A stretch of DNA of 64,000 bases from DYJK01 sp964464825. GTDB taxonomy: Bacteria > Bacteroidota > Ignavibacteria > Ignavibacteriales > Melioribacteraceae. Positions 34,411 through 43,606 of the stretch are shown piece after piece. The position numbers were made by a program, and so were the translations under genes. The first letter of the stretch is position 1, and the number at the start of each line of letters is the position of its first letter. Under the pieces are notes generated by a model. The model was not told the DNA's origin, did not search any database, and was given only the letters and a program-made list of their open reading frames with translations. The stretch lies in the NCBI GenBank assembly GCA_964464825.1, contig CAYXKL010000003.1:1-64000 (forward strand), in the 5' to 3' direction.

Positions 34411-36449
34411 TTTAACAAAACCATTTTTTTAGTTTCTTGATATTTAATGTTTAGAGTATTATCCATTACAACCAATTTATAAAAATAAACACCGCTTGAA
34501 AGATGAAAATCATTAGTTGAAACTTGTACAAAATAATGCCCGGCTGTTTTAATATCATTGACAAGATCGACAACCTCTCTTCCTAGTATATCATAAAGTT
34601 TTAAAGAAACATAAGCGGTATTATTAATTTGATAAGTAATTACTGTGTTAGGATTAAATGGATTTGGATAATTCTGATATAAATAGGGTGATGAAATCAT
34701 TTCATTTTCATTGAAACCGTCGTAGTGAATTAAAAAACCATCGGCAATAGAATAACTTCGGGCAAGATCTGAAGATGAAATTGTAATTCTTAAATTATTC
34801 ATTGCTACTGATTGTCTTGTTTTTGCACCGCTTCTCATTTTCCAATTTGAAGAATCAACAAATGTAGTACTGGAAGCATTCACAATCATTATAGGCATTG
34901 GTCCAAAAGAAGTTATTGTTGATGTAGCTTCATCAATTGCACAAAAATCATTTTCATCGAGCCACAAACCAATTTTACTTTTTCCATTTTTTAATCCCAA
35001 GAATAACGATGATATTCTGTTTTCATAATAATCATTATCATCAAAAAGCATCGGTTGAAAAGCAAGATCTGCAAATACTCCGGTTCCCAAATTGGTGATC
35101 ATACTTCCATAATAAGATGCGTTTGATTGATTATCAACATTATCTATGAAAGTGCCGCATAAAACTTTCCCTGAATTACCAATACAATAAATATCAATTT
35201 TACGATTTATTGCTGAATTGAATGCAGTGCCGATTAATTTACTAGTATCAACAATTAAAGCAAGCGTGTTTAAATTATCTCCGCAAATAATAATTGATGA
35301 ACAGTTATCTATTTTTTCCTTTTCGTTAATGTCATTTAGTATTGATTCTGTAAGAGCAATTTTTGAGACATTAATTGACCTTGAATAAAGATAATTTTCA
35401 AGTTCAATTATACTATTTTCAAATCCTTGATTAAACAATAACAAAACATTCGATACATCTGCTTCATTAATAAAAAGAGAAAGATGATTACTAACCGCTG
35501 ACTGGATTGAATTTCCACCGCTTAAAAAGATATCTGTTTTAGGAAATTCAATTTCAGATTCTTCATTAAAATCTTTTGCTGTCGGAGGAACATAGTAAAT
35601 TAACTTTTCGTTAATATCGTATTTCCAATTTTCAACAAGCATATCACATTTTAAATTTTCAATTATAAATTCCGATGATAAATATTCCATTCTGGTTTTA
35701 TCATCAATTTGATAAAAAGAAACGGCTCCGCTCCCCATTACTTCAGCAATACCATCGGGCTCAATACATAATGCAGTTTGATCATCTATGCCAATACCCA
35801 TTACTGCACGATTATTATTTATGTAATAATTAAAAATGAATATTGCCAGTCTTGCAAATCTTCCTCTCTCAATAAAATGAGTATCCACAAGAGTATTTGG
35901 AATTAAATCTAAAAAATGATCTTCAAGTTGAATAATTGAACTAAAAGGATTCTGCAATGCTCCTTTAGAATCAATTGTACTATTCTGAGTGGCAATATAT
36001 GCAACATCACTCAAGATCATAGCACCGGCACTTGTTCCAGCGATTACACCTCCATTAAAGTAAACTTGACGGATGGCATCTTCTGTTTTTGTGTTATTCC
36101 AAAGATTGTTATACTGCCACTGATCACCACCTTTTATAAAAATTGCTTTTGCAGTAATTAATTCATCAAAGGTTGTCTGAAGATCTGCGGAATTTCTGGA
36201 AGTGATATACTTATTATAGACTTCTTTAGCGCCTAAAGACTTAAAATAATTAGGCAGCCAATTGGGATCTGAGGAAGATCCATCTGAAATGATTATAATT
36301 TTACCACTATCTGATTTTTCGACAATCCAGCTATATGGTTTATCGCTCCAGCTATTGTAATCTTCCGATCCTCCGCCTACTGCACAAATAAATCCTTGTG
36401 CCAGATTAATATTAACTATAAAAATAGAAGCAATAAAAATTTTTAGCAT
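34407..36449 (-). CDS. Secreted tandem S51 (cyanophycinase-like) protein with T9SS sorting domain
   Basis: 680 residues from the ATG at 36449 (a TTG lies one codon upstream). Signal peptide ends LAQ. Domain 1 (about 20-255) is a cyanophycinase-type S51 peptidase: KGGDQWQY, IAGTSAGAM with nucleophile Ser140, DTHFIERGRFARL and GIGIDDQTAL. Domain 2 (about 305-510) repeats the layout in degenerate form: LSGGNS, GNSGKV at the nucleophile elbow (Ser426) and GLWLDENDFCAI, but the His motif reads DDNDYYENR. The last ~90 residues are a type A T9SS tail (YPNPFNPN ... SGVYFYKL), so it should reach the cell surface. Domain 2 is probably non-catalytic. Confidence 0.88.
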   Translation of the reverse strand: MLKIFIASIFIVNINLAQGFICAVGGGSEDYNSWSDKPYSWIVEKSDSGKIIIISDGSSSDPNWLPNYFKSLGAKEVYNKYITSRNSADLQTTFDELITAKAIFIKGGDQWQYNNLWNNTKTEDAIRQVYFNGGVIAGTSAGAMILSDVAYIATQNSTIDSKGALQNPFSSIIQLEDHFLDLIPNTLVDTHFIERGRFARLAIFIFNYYINNNRAVMGIGIDDQTALCIEPDGIAEVMGSGAVSFYQIDDKTRMEYLSSEFIIENLKCDMLVENWKYDINEKLIYYVPPTAKDFNEESEIEFPKTDIFLSGGNSIQSAVSNHLSLFINEADVSNVLLLFNQGFENSIIELENYLYSRSINVSKIALTESILNDINEKEKIDNCSSIIICGDNLNTLALIVDTSKLIGTAFNSAINRKIDIYCIGNSGKVLCGTFIDNVDNQSNASYYGSMITNLGTGVFADLAFQPMLFDDNDYYENRISSLFLGLKNGKSKIGLWLDENDFCAIDEATSTITSFGPMPIMIVNASSTTFVDSSNWKMRSGAKTRQSVAMNNLRITISSSDLARSYSIADGFLIHYDGFNENEMISSPYLYQNYPNPFNPNTVITYQINNTAYVSLKLYDILGREVVDLVNDIKTAGHYFVQVSTNDFHLSSGVYFYKLVVMDNTLNIKYQETKKMVLLK

Positions 36450-36454
36450 CAAAA

Positions 36455-37447
36455 TTAAAAATCTATTCCGATTGAAATACGATGCACGCTTGGTAAAATA
36501 TCATATACTGAATAAGCATAATCAAATATAAATATGGTACCACTAATAGGTAAATTTGCACCGGCACCAAGAGTTAAATTTTCATCATCATAATTAAACC
36601 TATAACCTCCTCTCAAAAATATTCTATCAAAAAATGAAATTTCAGTCCCAAGTAAAATTCTTTCTTCATTGTCGTTTGGATGAACAGCATCAATATCTCC
36701 CCTTACTTTAATAAAATCAGCGTTATATATATCAAATCCCAGACCGACTTGAAAAGTTAAAGGTAATGGATAATCTTCAGTAACTAATTTAGCTGGAGTA
36801 AGTCTATTTAAAGGAATATTGCCACTTTTATCATGAATAACATTTAAATCTTCACCGTCAAATTTCAGATCATCGCCAAAATTGCTCATCTTCATAGCTA
36901 TCGTCATATTTTGAAAATCGAGTTTGTATTGAGTACCAACATCGAAAGCAATACCGACAGCTTTTTCATTCCATATTCTTTGCTGAACATATTTAATAGT
37001 AATACCAACAGAAAAGCGATCGGTCAAAAAGCGAGCAAAAGATAATCCAATGGCAACATCTTCAGCATCAAAATATCTGCCGGTTCCGTTGGGTTCACTT
37101 TCGGTTGTAATTTCCAACTCATCCATTGTAAAGATTACAACACTTGTCGCGATAGTACCAATTCCTTCAAGATTAAATGCAAAAGCGGCGGCATTAAAAT
37201 CGAACATATCGAACCAATTCATATATGAAAAATGTGCTGCATTGCCGTCTATTCTTGCAAGACCAGCCGGATTCCAAAATACAGAAGAAGCATCATCATT
37301 CAAACCTACAATTGCACCACCCATTGCAGCAGCACGGGCACCAACCGGAATTTCTAAAAATTGAGCGCCGGAAGTTCCTAGATTAGGGTTTTGTGCAAAT
37401 GTTATTGACGACGTAATTAATATTAATATTTTGAAAATATTTTTCAT
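36455..37447 (-). CDS. PorV/PorQ-family outer membrane protein
   Basis: 330 residues from the ATG at 37447 (a TTG four codons upstream is unlikely because the GGAA ribosome site falls inside it). Signal peptide ends TFAQ. The N-terminal FLEIPVGARAAAMGGA and NDDASSVFWNPAGLAR are the standard PorV/PorQ opening, with a FadL-like beta-barrel afterwards ending in Phe (HRISIGIDF). In T9SS organisms PorV carries cargo proteins from the translocon to the surface. It sits directly before the double-S51 gene with its T9SS tail, so it is likely the partner for this operon's cargo. Confidence 0.85.
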   Translation of the reverse strand: MKNIFKILILITSSITFAQNPNLGTSGAQFLEIPVGARAAAMGGAIVGLNDDASSVFWNPAGLARIDGNAAHFSYMNWFDMFDFNAAAFAFNLEGIGTIATSVVIFTMDELEITTESEPNGTGRYFDAEDVAIGLSFARFLTDRFSVGITIKYVQQRIWNEKAVGIAFDVGTQYKLDFQNMTIAMKMSNFGDDLKFDGEDLNVIHDKSGNIPLNRLTPAKLVTEDYPLPLTFQVGLGFDIYNADFIKVRGDIDAVHPNDNEERILLGTEISFFDRIFLRGGYRFNYDDENLTLGAGANLPISGTIFIFDYAYSVYDILPSVHRISIGIDF

Positions 37448-37471
37448 TTCAATTTCCAAACTTGTAATGGA

Positions 37472-40234
37472 TTATTTTATTATTGCAAATCTACTTTTGA
37501 ATTCAACCCCTTCTGCTGTAACAACATAAATATAAATTCCTGGAGCTATTTCCCTTCCACCTTCTGTTCTCAAATCCCATATTTCTGTTCCGCTGTTAGA
37601 ACTGTGACGTAGTGTTTTAATTAAATCTGCATCAATTGTAAATATGTGTATTGTACACTCATTAGGTAGATTGATAAATTGAATTTGTCTTAAGGGCTCT
37701 CTGCGCAGCTCTCCGAATTCCGGCTCATAAAGTGATGAAACTATATAAGGATTTGGAACAACTTTAATATTAGATATCTCTTGTTGCATTTTTATTTTAT
37801 CTATGAAGGAACTGTTAATACTAAAATTATATTTATCGCTAATTCCTGGTGCAATAGGCTTTACAACAGTAATTGAAAAAATATTTCCCGGCGAAGGAGC
37901 ATTATTTGAATTGAAACTGATTGTTCCAGTTATTCCATTGAATGTAAAAGAATCATCATTATAAAGAGTATCAAAAACTGCAATGGTCGTTTGTGTTTCA
38001 TCTTTAACTGTAATTGAGACAAACGTTTGCCCTTGAGAGTCAGATCCTCTTCCACTTGTAGAGACAAAGAAAATTCCGTTCTGAATTAAAGTTTCATCAT
38101 CAACATCAAATGTAATATCAACATTATCTGTACCGCCAATTTTTGAAATATCTTGAATTATNNNNNNNNNNGGTTTAATTAATTTAAAAACCACCCCGTC
38201 TGTTGTTGATTGAATTTGGTCAATTTCAATTTGTCGTGGATGAATCACTGTATCGTTATTATTTCTAAGAGCATAAACACCAAAATTTACTGATATATAA
38301 TCACCAGCTTTGGGAAGAAACTGCGGATCACCACTTGGTTCCGGATCCACAAGACGGATAGCTAAACCCGGATTCAAATTATATCTTGCACCGGATATAT
38401 AACTTTTAGGTGTTGGTGATAAAAAGTCGCCGGCAGTATAATCATATATTTGAATTTTATTAGGTGCAAGCCATTCTATGCCATAACTTGTCATATTTGT
38501 TTTACTTGAATCCCGAATAATTATTTCTACAATCGTGTTATTCTTTCCTTTCTCTTTTCTCCACACATAATTAAATCCAATTTGGTAATTATTATTTGCT
38601 ATCGTATTATCATCAACGGGTATTACATCTAAAATATAATTCGATAAGCCGTTACCGGATTTTGTAACATCACCGGCAGTAGTGGGACTGTAGCCAGCAG
38701 CTTTTGAAAGAGGCTGAACAGATTTTAAATTTATTGCATCTGTATTATTACCTTTAGGACTTTCCAAACTTGATATTGAAGAGTCTCCCCTATCATATGC
38801 AGTTACAGAATACCAATATTCAAAACCATTGTCTACATTTTGATCGGTATAGCTGTATTGTAACCCGGTGTTCAAACCAATTTTATTAATAAGATCAAAA
38901 TCTGAAAGTAAATTCCAAGTAACACCTTTATCCTGACTTCTGTAAAGCCGGTAACCTTCAAAATCAAATTCCCCCGAAAAATTATCACGTGAACTTTCTG
39001 CTACATCATTCCAATAAAGAGTAACCGAGCCGTCACCGGCAACAGCATTTAATGTTGGAGTTGCTGGCGGTTTACTGATTTCAAAATCAAATTCTAATAT
39101 TCTATATGCAGCATCCAGAGATGTAAAAGCTTCAGTCAAATTTTCACCAGCAACAATTGCAGTATAAAATGTAATTGTTTGACCAGGTTCTAAAATGTAA
39201 GGACCGGAGCTTAACATAGCAGCAAGATCTATCCCTTCCTCCGGAATTGTTGAAGGATCATCATAATGAATATCTCCATTCGCCCCAGGATGAAAATATT
39301 TGGGCCCTAGTGAAGATTCATAGAGCGATCTGGCACTTGACATAATTCCATATTGGATTGAATCGATATCCCTACCTTCATCATCATAATAAAGAAAGTA
39401 GTGCATATCTGTAAGACCTAATTCCCTTCCGTTAACTTCGGGTGTTTTTAATAATGCAACTCCAAAATGTCCGGTTTTTCCACCAGGCCATTCAGTAGAG
39501 ATTCCATCATCATGGAAATAAACAAATCTTTTTTCTTTATCGAATCCAATTTTATCATCTCCGTATTCAGGAACACCGCCGCTTATATTTCCTATGTCCA
39601 TATCAGCATAAAAGGAAAAGTAGACACTATCTAATCTTCTATTGCTTGTGTTAGTTAAATCATATTTAAAGAAAATTAAATTTTGTGCAAACTTAACACC
39701 ATAAGCATAACCGGTTTGAGCTAATTGCAACCCTAGCATTGGTCTTGAATTATTGCTGTCGCTGAATACACAATAGCTGTCTTGATCTGATTTAATAATC
39801 GGGTTACCGTTTTCATCTTTTACCGGCCATCCGGTTGAAGGCCATGTTTTTGAATTATCACTAAAAGCTATTTGCGAAAACTCCGGATTATGATAACCGC
39901 CTACTGCCTCCCATTCTTCATTAGTTGTATGACGACCTTGAACAACATTACCCGGTATTCCAACAAAAGGATTTATTCTATATATATAATGTTTACCACT
40001 GTTGATTGGAAACTCGCCGGAAGGTCCTTGTGTTATTCTTCTTGGGTATAACTTACCTCTATTTTCAAAAAACAAACCAATATTACTTGCATTATGAGTA
40101 CCACCGGCTCTATCGCTAATTCCTAATATTTTTTTAGGTGATTCTTTATCTTTATCGAGATGTTTTAAATCTTGAGTTCTAAAATATCCAGTTGAAATAA
40201 TCAGTATTAAAATTATTCTGAATAAATTTTTCAT
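37472..40234 (-). CDS. Large exported surface protein with fibronectin-III-like domain (contains N gap)
   Basis: About 920 residues; signal peptide about 1-20. Residues 30-390 contain repeated short beta motifs (DMDIGNISGGVPEYGDDKIGF) resembling conserved proteins found next to PorV and TonB receptors in Ignavibacteria-like genomes. A fibronectin-III-like domain lies about 395-490 (SVTLYWNDVAE, YRSQDKGVTW). The C-terminus (KVVPNPYIVSS ... GGREIAPGIYIYVVTAEG) resembles a shortened sorting-domain tail. Ten N at 38162-38171 interrupt the gene; the frame stays open across them, but the true gap length is unknown so a few residues may be missing. Function not known. Confidence 0.75.
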   Translation of the reverse strand: MKNLFRIILILIISTGYFRTQDLKHLDKDKESPKKILGISDRAGGTHNASNIGLFFENRGKLYPRRITQGPSGEFPINSGKHYIYRINPFVGIPGNVVQGRHTTNEEWEAVGGYHNPEFSQIAFSDNSKTWPSTGWPVKDENGNPIIKSDQDSYCVFSDSNNSRPMLGLQLAQTGYAYGVKFAQNLIFFKYDLTNTSNRRLDSVYFSFYADMDIGNISGGVPEYGDDKIGFDKEKRFVYFHDDGISTEWPGGKTGHFGVALLKTPEVNGRELGLTDMHYFLYYDDEGRDIDSIQYGIMSSARSLYESSLGPKYFHPGANGDIHYDDPSTIPEEGIDLAAMLSSGPYILEPGQTITFYTAIVAGENLTEAFTSLDAAYRILEFDFEISKPPATPTLNAVAGDGSVTLYWNDVAESSRDNFSGEFDFEGYRLYRSQDKGVTWNLLSDFDLINKIGLNTGLQYSYTDQNVDNGFEYWYSVTAYDRGDSSISSLESPKGNNTDAINLKSVQPLSKAAGYSPTTAGDVTKSGNGLSNYILDVIPVDDNTIANNNYQIGFNYVWRKEKGKNNTIVEIIIRDSSKTNMTSYGIEWLAPNKIQIYDYTAGDFLSPTPKSYISGARYNLNPGLAIRLVDPEPSGDPQFLPKAGDYISVNFGVYALRNNNDTVIHPRQIEIDQIQSTTDGVVFKLIKXXXXIIQDISKIGGTDNVDITFDVDDETLIQNGIFFVSTSGRGSDSQGQTFVSITVKDETQTTIAVFDTLYNDDSFTFNGITGTISFNSNNAPSPGNIFSITVVKPIAPGISDKYNFSINSSFIDKIKMQQEISNIKVVPNPYIVSSLYEPEFGELRREPLRQIQFINLPNECTIHIFTIDADLIKTLRHSSNSGTEIWDLRTEGGREIAPGIYIYVVTAEGVEFKSRFAIIK
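38162..38171. other. Assembly gap (10 N)
   Basis: A run of ten undetermined bases inside the 920-residue surface protein gene. A fixed 10-N run is commonly a scaffolding gap placeholder, so neighbouring coordinates may not be exact. Confidence 0.99.
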
Positions 40235-40257
40235 ATTATTCTCTAAATTTTATTCAA

Positions 40258-42717
40258 TTAAAATTTTACAGAAAAACCTAATCTTATTGATCTCGGCGGA
40301 CCAAAATTAGAAGGATCTTTGATATACTCTTCCGAGTACTGACCTTGGAAAGTAATTTCCGGATCGCCGGTATCGGAATAAACATAAAGTATGTTTCTAT
40401 GATCAGTTAGATTGAGAATTTCCGCAAACAATCTCACATCAATATTATTGAATAGTTTAAATTTCTTACCTATTTCAAGATCAATGTTAAAACGGCCAGG
40501 CATGCGCAAAGAATTCCTGATCACAAATCCAATATCTCTACCGCCGGGTGTATATGGGTATCCTGAACTTGCTCTTAGTATTAAATTAAAATCCATATTT
40601 TCAAAAATTTTAAAACCTAAAAATTCAGGTCCTTCTTTTTCTGGAATTTGAAAAGAAGCACTTGCATTAAAAACATGTGTTTGATCAAAATCTAAGAAGT
40701 ACAATAAAGTAGATTCTTGTGTGCCGGGATATTGTTCCGTTTCTGATGAAGCACTTCCTTTTGCAACAGAGAAAGTGTATGCAAGACCGCCAGAGAAATA
40801 TTTATCGGTACGTGCATCAAGTGTTACTTCAAATCCTTTTATATTGGAATAATCTTCATTAATATATAGCGTATAACCAACATATCTACCGTCTACGAAC
40901 GGGAAGAAATATCGTGTTCCTATTTTACCGGTTACGTCTTTATAATAAGCAGTAACATGCATCGCAATTTTGTCCGTAAATTGATGCGATACTCCTACTT
41001 CATAAGTTATTGTTCTTTCAGCATCAAGATTTGGTTGACCAAATAAAGGTTCGCGAACATTTAGATCATATTGATTGTTCTCAAAAAAGTATTGATAATT
41101 AGGATATTGAAAAAAATGTCCGTAAGCAAAATGGAGTTTTGTTTTTTCAGAAATAGGATGTGCAATACCTATACGCGGACTTATTTGCGATCTTGATTTA
41201 ACTTCAATTAATGAATTCGGATCAAGTGGATCATTCCTATATGTAACATTAGCATTCATATAATCGAATCTTAAACCCAAGTTGATAATTAAGTATGGTA
41301 GTTCAATTTTATCTTGAATATAAGCCGCTGCCTCAAATGGATCAGTTTTATAATTGTTTATATATGGAAAATTTCTTTTGGGGTCGTAAACGTTAAATAA
41401 TTTTAGCCAATGTTTTTTATACTGCAATCCGGTTTTTATTTCGTTTGATTTGTCAATCTGCCAAAGCATATCAATCTTAGCATCAAGTGTTGCTGTGCGG
41501 CTATCTGTAACTTCAACCGGATCTGCTAATGAATAAAATTCAAAACCAGTTCCAATATTTTCAAAATATTGCCAATCCGGTGTAGGTAGATAATCTGCTG
41601 TGTCTTTATTAATTCCTGAATAATAACCTTGATTGAAATATGAAATTTTGAAATCGTAAAACAAATTATCTTCAATCGTATGTGTAAGAGCAAAAATTGA
41701 CTGATAACTATCTGAACGTCTTTTAAGATATTGTTCCGGAATATATTTATAAGAATGGTTATAGGATTGTCCTTCTCCAAAACTTCCACGATTAGAAAAA
41801 GTAATTTTTAAACCTCTAATACCTGAATAAGCAAGTTTACTAAAAAATGAGTTGTCCCATCTATAACCAAATGGTAAATAGCTTCCTTGCATGTTACGTT
41901 CAAGCGATATAAAAAATTTTAGATCATTATTGAATAATGGACCGCTTAATATTCCATTAAGCCGGTTCTCATGTAATTTTGTGTAACGATCAATTCCAAA
42001 TTCACTTGTTCTTGCTTCAAATTTTACAGAAAGTTTATCGGATCCATCCCTAGTTACAATATTAACGACACCACTTAAAGCATTTCCGTATTCTGCATTA
42101 AAAGTACCACTAAGTAAACTTAATTCTTGAATAGCATCATTATTGATTTGAGTTGCTAAACCACCCAGGAGTGGATCCGTTACGTACATTCCATCAACCA
42201 TGTAGGCAACTTCGTTGGATCTTCCACCTCTTATATGAAGATTACTACCACTTCCAACCACACCGGCTTGAAGTGAAAGTAATTCTGAAAAATTTGCAAC
42301 CGGCAAATCTTCAATCTCATCTCTTGTTAAAACTGAAACACTGCTTGTTAAATCTTTTTGAATTAATGGTGTTTTTGCAGATATAACAACTTCTCCAACT
42401 TCAATAGATGTCGGTTCCAGTGAGTATGTAAGAACTGTAGTCCTATCAGCAACAATTTTCACTTCACTTACTAATAATGATTTATATCCAATAGAACTAA
42501 TTTTTATCTGGTAGATACCCGGAGGAATATTTAGTATTACATAATTACCATCAATATCAGTTGCAGATCCAAGTGATGTACCCAGTATTACTATATTAAC
42601 TCCTATTAACGGTTCATTGGTTACTGCATCAGTAATTTTACCTGATATTTTTCCGGTTGTACCAGAATATAAAATCATAGGTATTAAATAAAAGAAGACT
42701 AAAAAAAGCTTTTTCAC
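40258..42717 (-). CDS. TonB-dependent receptor with carboxypeptidase-like N-domain
   Basis: 819 residues, GTG start at 42717 supported by GGAG seven bases upstream. Signal peptide about 1-18. Residues 20-110 are a carboxypeptidase-regulatory-like domain (GKISGKITDAVTNEPLIGVNI). The plug follows (about 120-225: VSVLTRDEIEDLPVANFSE, HIRGGRSNEVAYMVDG), then a 22-strand barrel ending in Phe (RSIRLGFSVKF). It imports a bulky ligand across the outer membrane with TonB energy. It sits in the ten-gene peptidase operon between the regulator and the large surface protein; no SusD-type partner is present. Confidence 0.93.
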   Translation of the reverse strand: MKKLFLVFFYLIPMILYSGTTGKISGKITDAVTNEPLIGVNIVILGTSLGSATDIDGNYVILNIPPGIYQIKISSIGYKSLLVSEVKIVADRTTVLTYSLEPTSIEVGEVVISAKTPLIQKDLTSSVSVLTRDEIEDLPVANFSELLSLQAGVVGSGSNLHIRGGRSNEVAYMVDGMYVTDPLLGGLATQINNDAIQELSLLSGTFNAEYGNALSGVVNIVTRDGSDKLSVKFEARTSEFGIDRYTKLHENRLNGILSGPLFNNDLKFFISLERNMQGSYLPFGYRWDNSFFSKLAYSGIRGLKITFSNRGSFGEGQSYNHSYKYIPEQYLKRRSDSYQSIFALTHTIEDNLFYDFKISYFNQGYYSGINKDTADYLPTPDWQYFENIGTGFEFYSLADPVEVTDSRTATLDAKIDMLWQIDKSNEIKTGLQYKKHWLKLFNVYDPKRNFPYINNYKTDPFEAAAYIQDKIELPYLIINLGLRFDYMNANVTYRNDPLDPNSLIEVKSRSQISPRIGIAHPISEKTKLHFAYGHFFQYPNYQYFFENNQYDLNVREPLFGQPNLDAERTITYEVGVSHQFTDKIAMHVTAYYKDVTGKIGTRYFFPFVDGRYVGYTLYINEDYSNIKGFEVTLDARTDKYFSGGLAYTFSVAKGSASSETEQYPGTQESTLLYFLDFDQTHVFNASASFQIPEKEGPEFLGFKIFENMDFNLILRASSGYPYTPGGRDIGFVIRNSLRMPGRFNIDLEIGKKFKLFNNIDVRLFAEILNLTDHRNILYVYSDTGDPEITFQGQYSEEYIKDPSNFGPPRSIRLGFSVKF

Positions 42718-42720
42718 TTT

Positions 42721-43605
42721 TCAACTCCGTTTAATTTCGTTGAAGTTATCTTCAAGTAACAATTCTTGTTCATCAGCAATAGCATTTAAATCATTTAACA
42801 TTTTTTTTGCTTTTGATTTATTACTTACAGCACATTCAGTAGCTATAGCATTAATAAGGACAGATATGGCAGCAAATGAATTTGTGAATAAAAGATTTTC
42901 ACTTTTAACTACAAGATGTACATCGGAATGAAACGTAATTGGCGAAGCGTCTTTGTTTGTAATCGATATTATTTTTATTCCTTTTTCATTAGCATACTCG
43001 GCTGCTTTTATAGTTTCTTTAGAGTATGGAGGAAATGAGAGGGCAATGATTAAATCATTTTTATTAAGAAATAATATCTGTTCCATAAAAGATGCAAAGT
43101 TATGATTAAATGCAGATGCATCTATTCCAACTTGGTTCAATTGATAAGCTAGAATTTTGGAAAGCAGAAAAGAAATACCAAGTCCCATTGTATAAACCCG
43201 ATTGGATTTCTGAATTAATTTTATAGTACTTCCAAAATTATTTCTATCAATAAGATTTACAGTATCATTAATATTTTTTATATCCTGATTAGCTACTGAA
43301 GTAAGAGTATCGTCTTTAATTTTTGAATTATCTATTAATGCAAATATTTCCTTGTTCTGAATATGATTTTGTAATTCCTGGGAAATACGCTCTCTCATTT
43401 CCAAAAACCCTTCAAATCCAACTCTTTGGGCAAAACGAACAACCGAGGCAACACTCAATGAGGTTGCCTCGGATAAATCTTGTACACTATAAAATGGAAC
43501 ACGGTCAAAATTATCAATTATAAAAGAAGCTAATCTTTTATGGTTCTTCGGCAGACTTTCATAATGATTTTGTATTCTTGTTTTTATTTCTTTATAGCGT
43601 GCCAT
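42721..43605 (-). CDS. RpiR/MurR-family transcriptional regulator
   Basis: 294 residues. The N-terminal ~77 residues are the RpiR helix-turn-helix (NHKRLASFIIDNF, SVASVVRFAQRVGFEGF). Residues about 120-265 are a SIS sugar-phosphate-binding domain (NRVYTMGLGISFLLSKI, LIALSFPPYSKETIKAAEYA). RpiR regulators usually sense phosphosugars. Here it lies in the middle of a peptidase/transport operon, one base after the T9SS-tailed protein gene and 3 bases before the TonB receptor, so it probably regulates this operon. The effector could be a non-sugar. Confidence 0.9.
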   Translation of the reverse strand: MARYKEIKTRIQNHYESLPKNHKRLASFIIDNFDRVPFYSVQDLSEATSLSVASVVRFAQRVGFEGFLEMRERISQELQNHIQNKEIFALIDNSKIKDDTLTSVANQDIKNINDTVNLIDRNNFGSTIKLIQKSNRVYTMGLGISFLLSKILAYQLNQVGIDASAFNHNFASFMEQILFLNKNDLIIALSFPPYSKETIKAAEYANEKGIKIISITNKDASPITFHSDVHLVVKSENLLFTNSFAAISVLINAIATECAVSNKSKAKKMLNDLNAIADEQELLLEDNFNEIKRS

Positions 43606-43606
43606 T

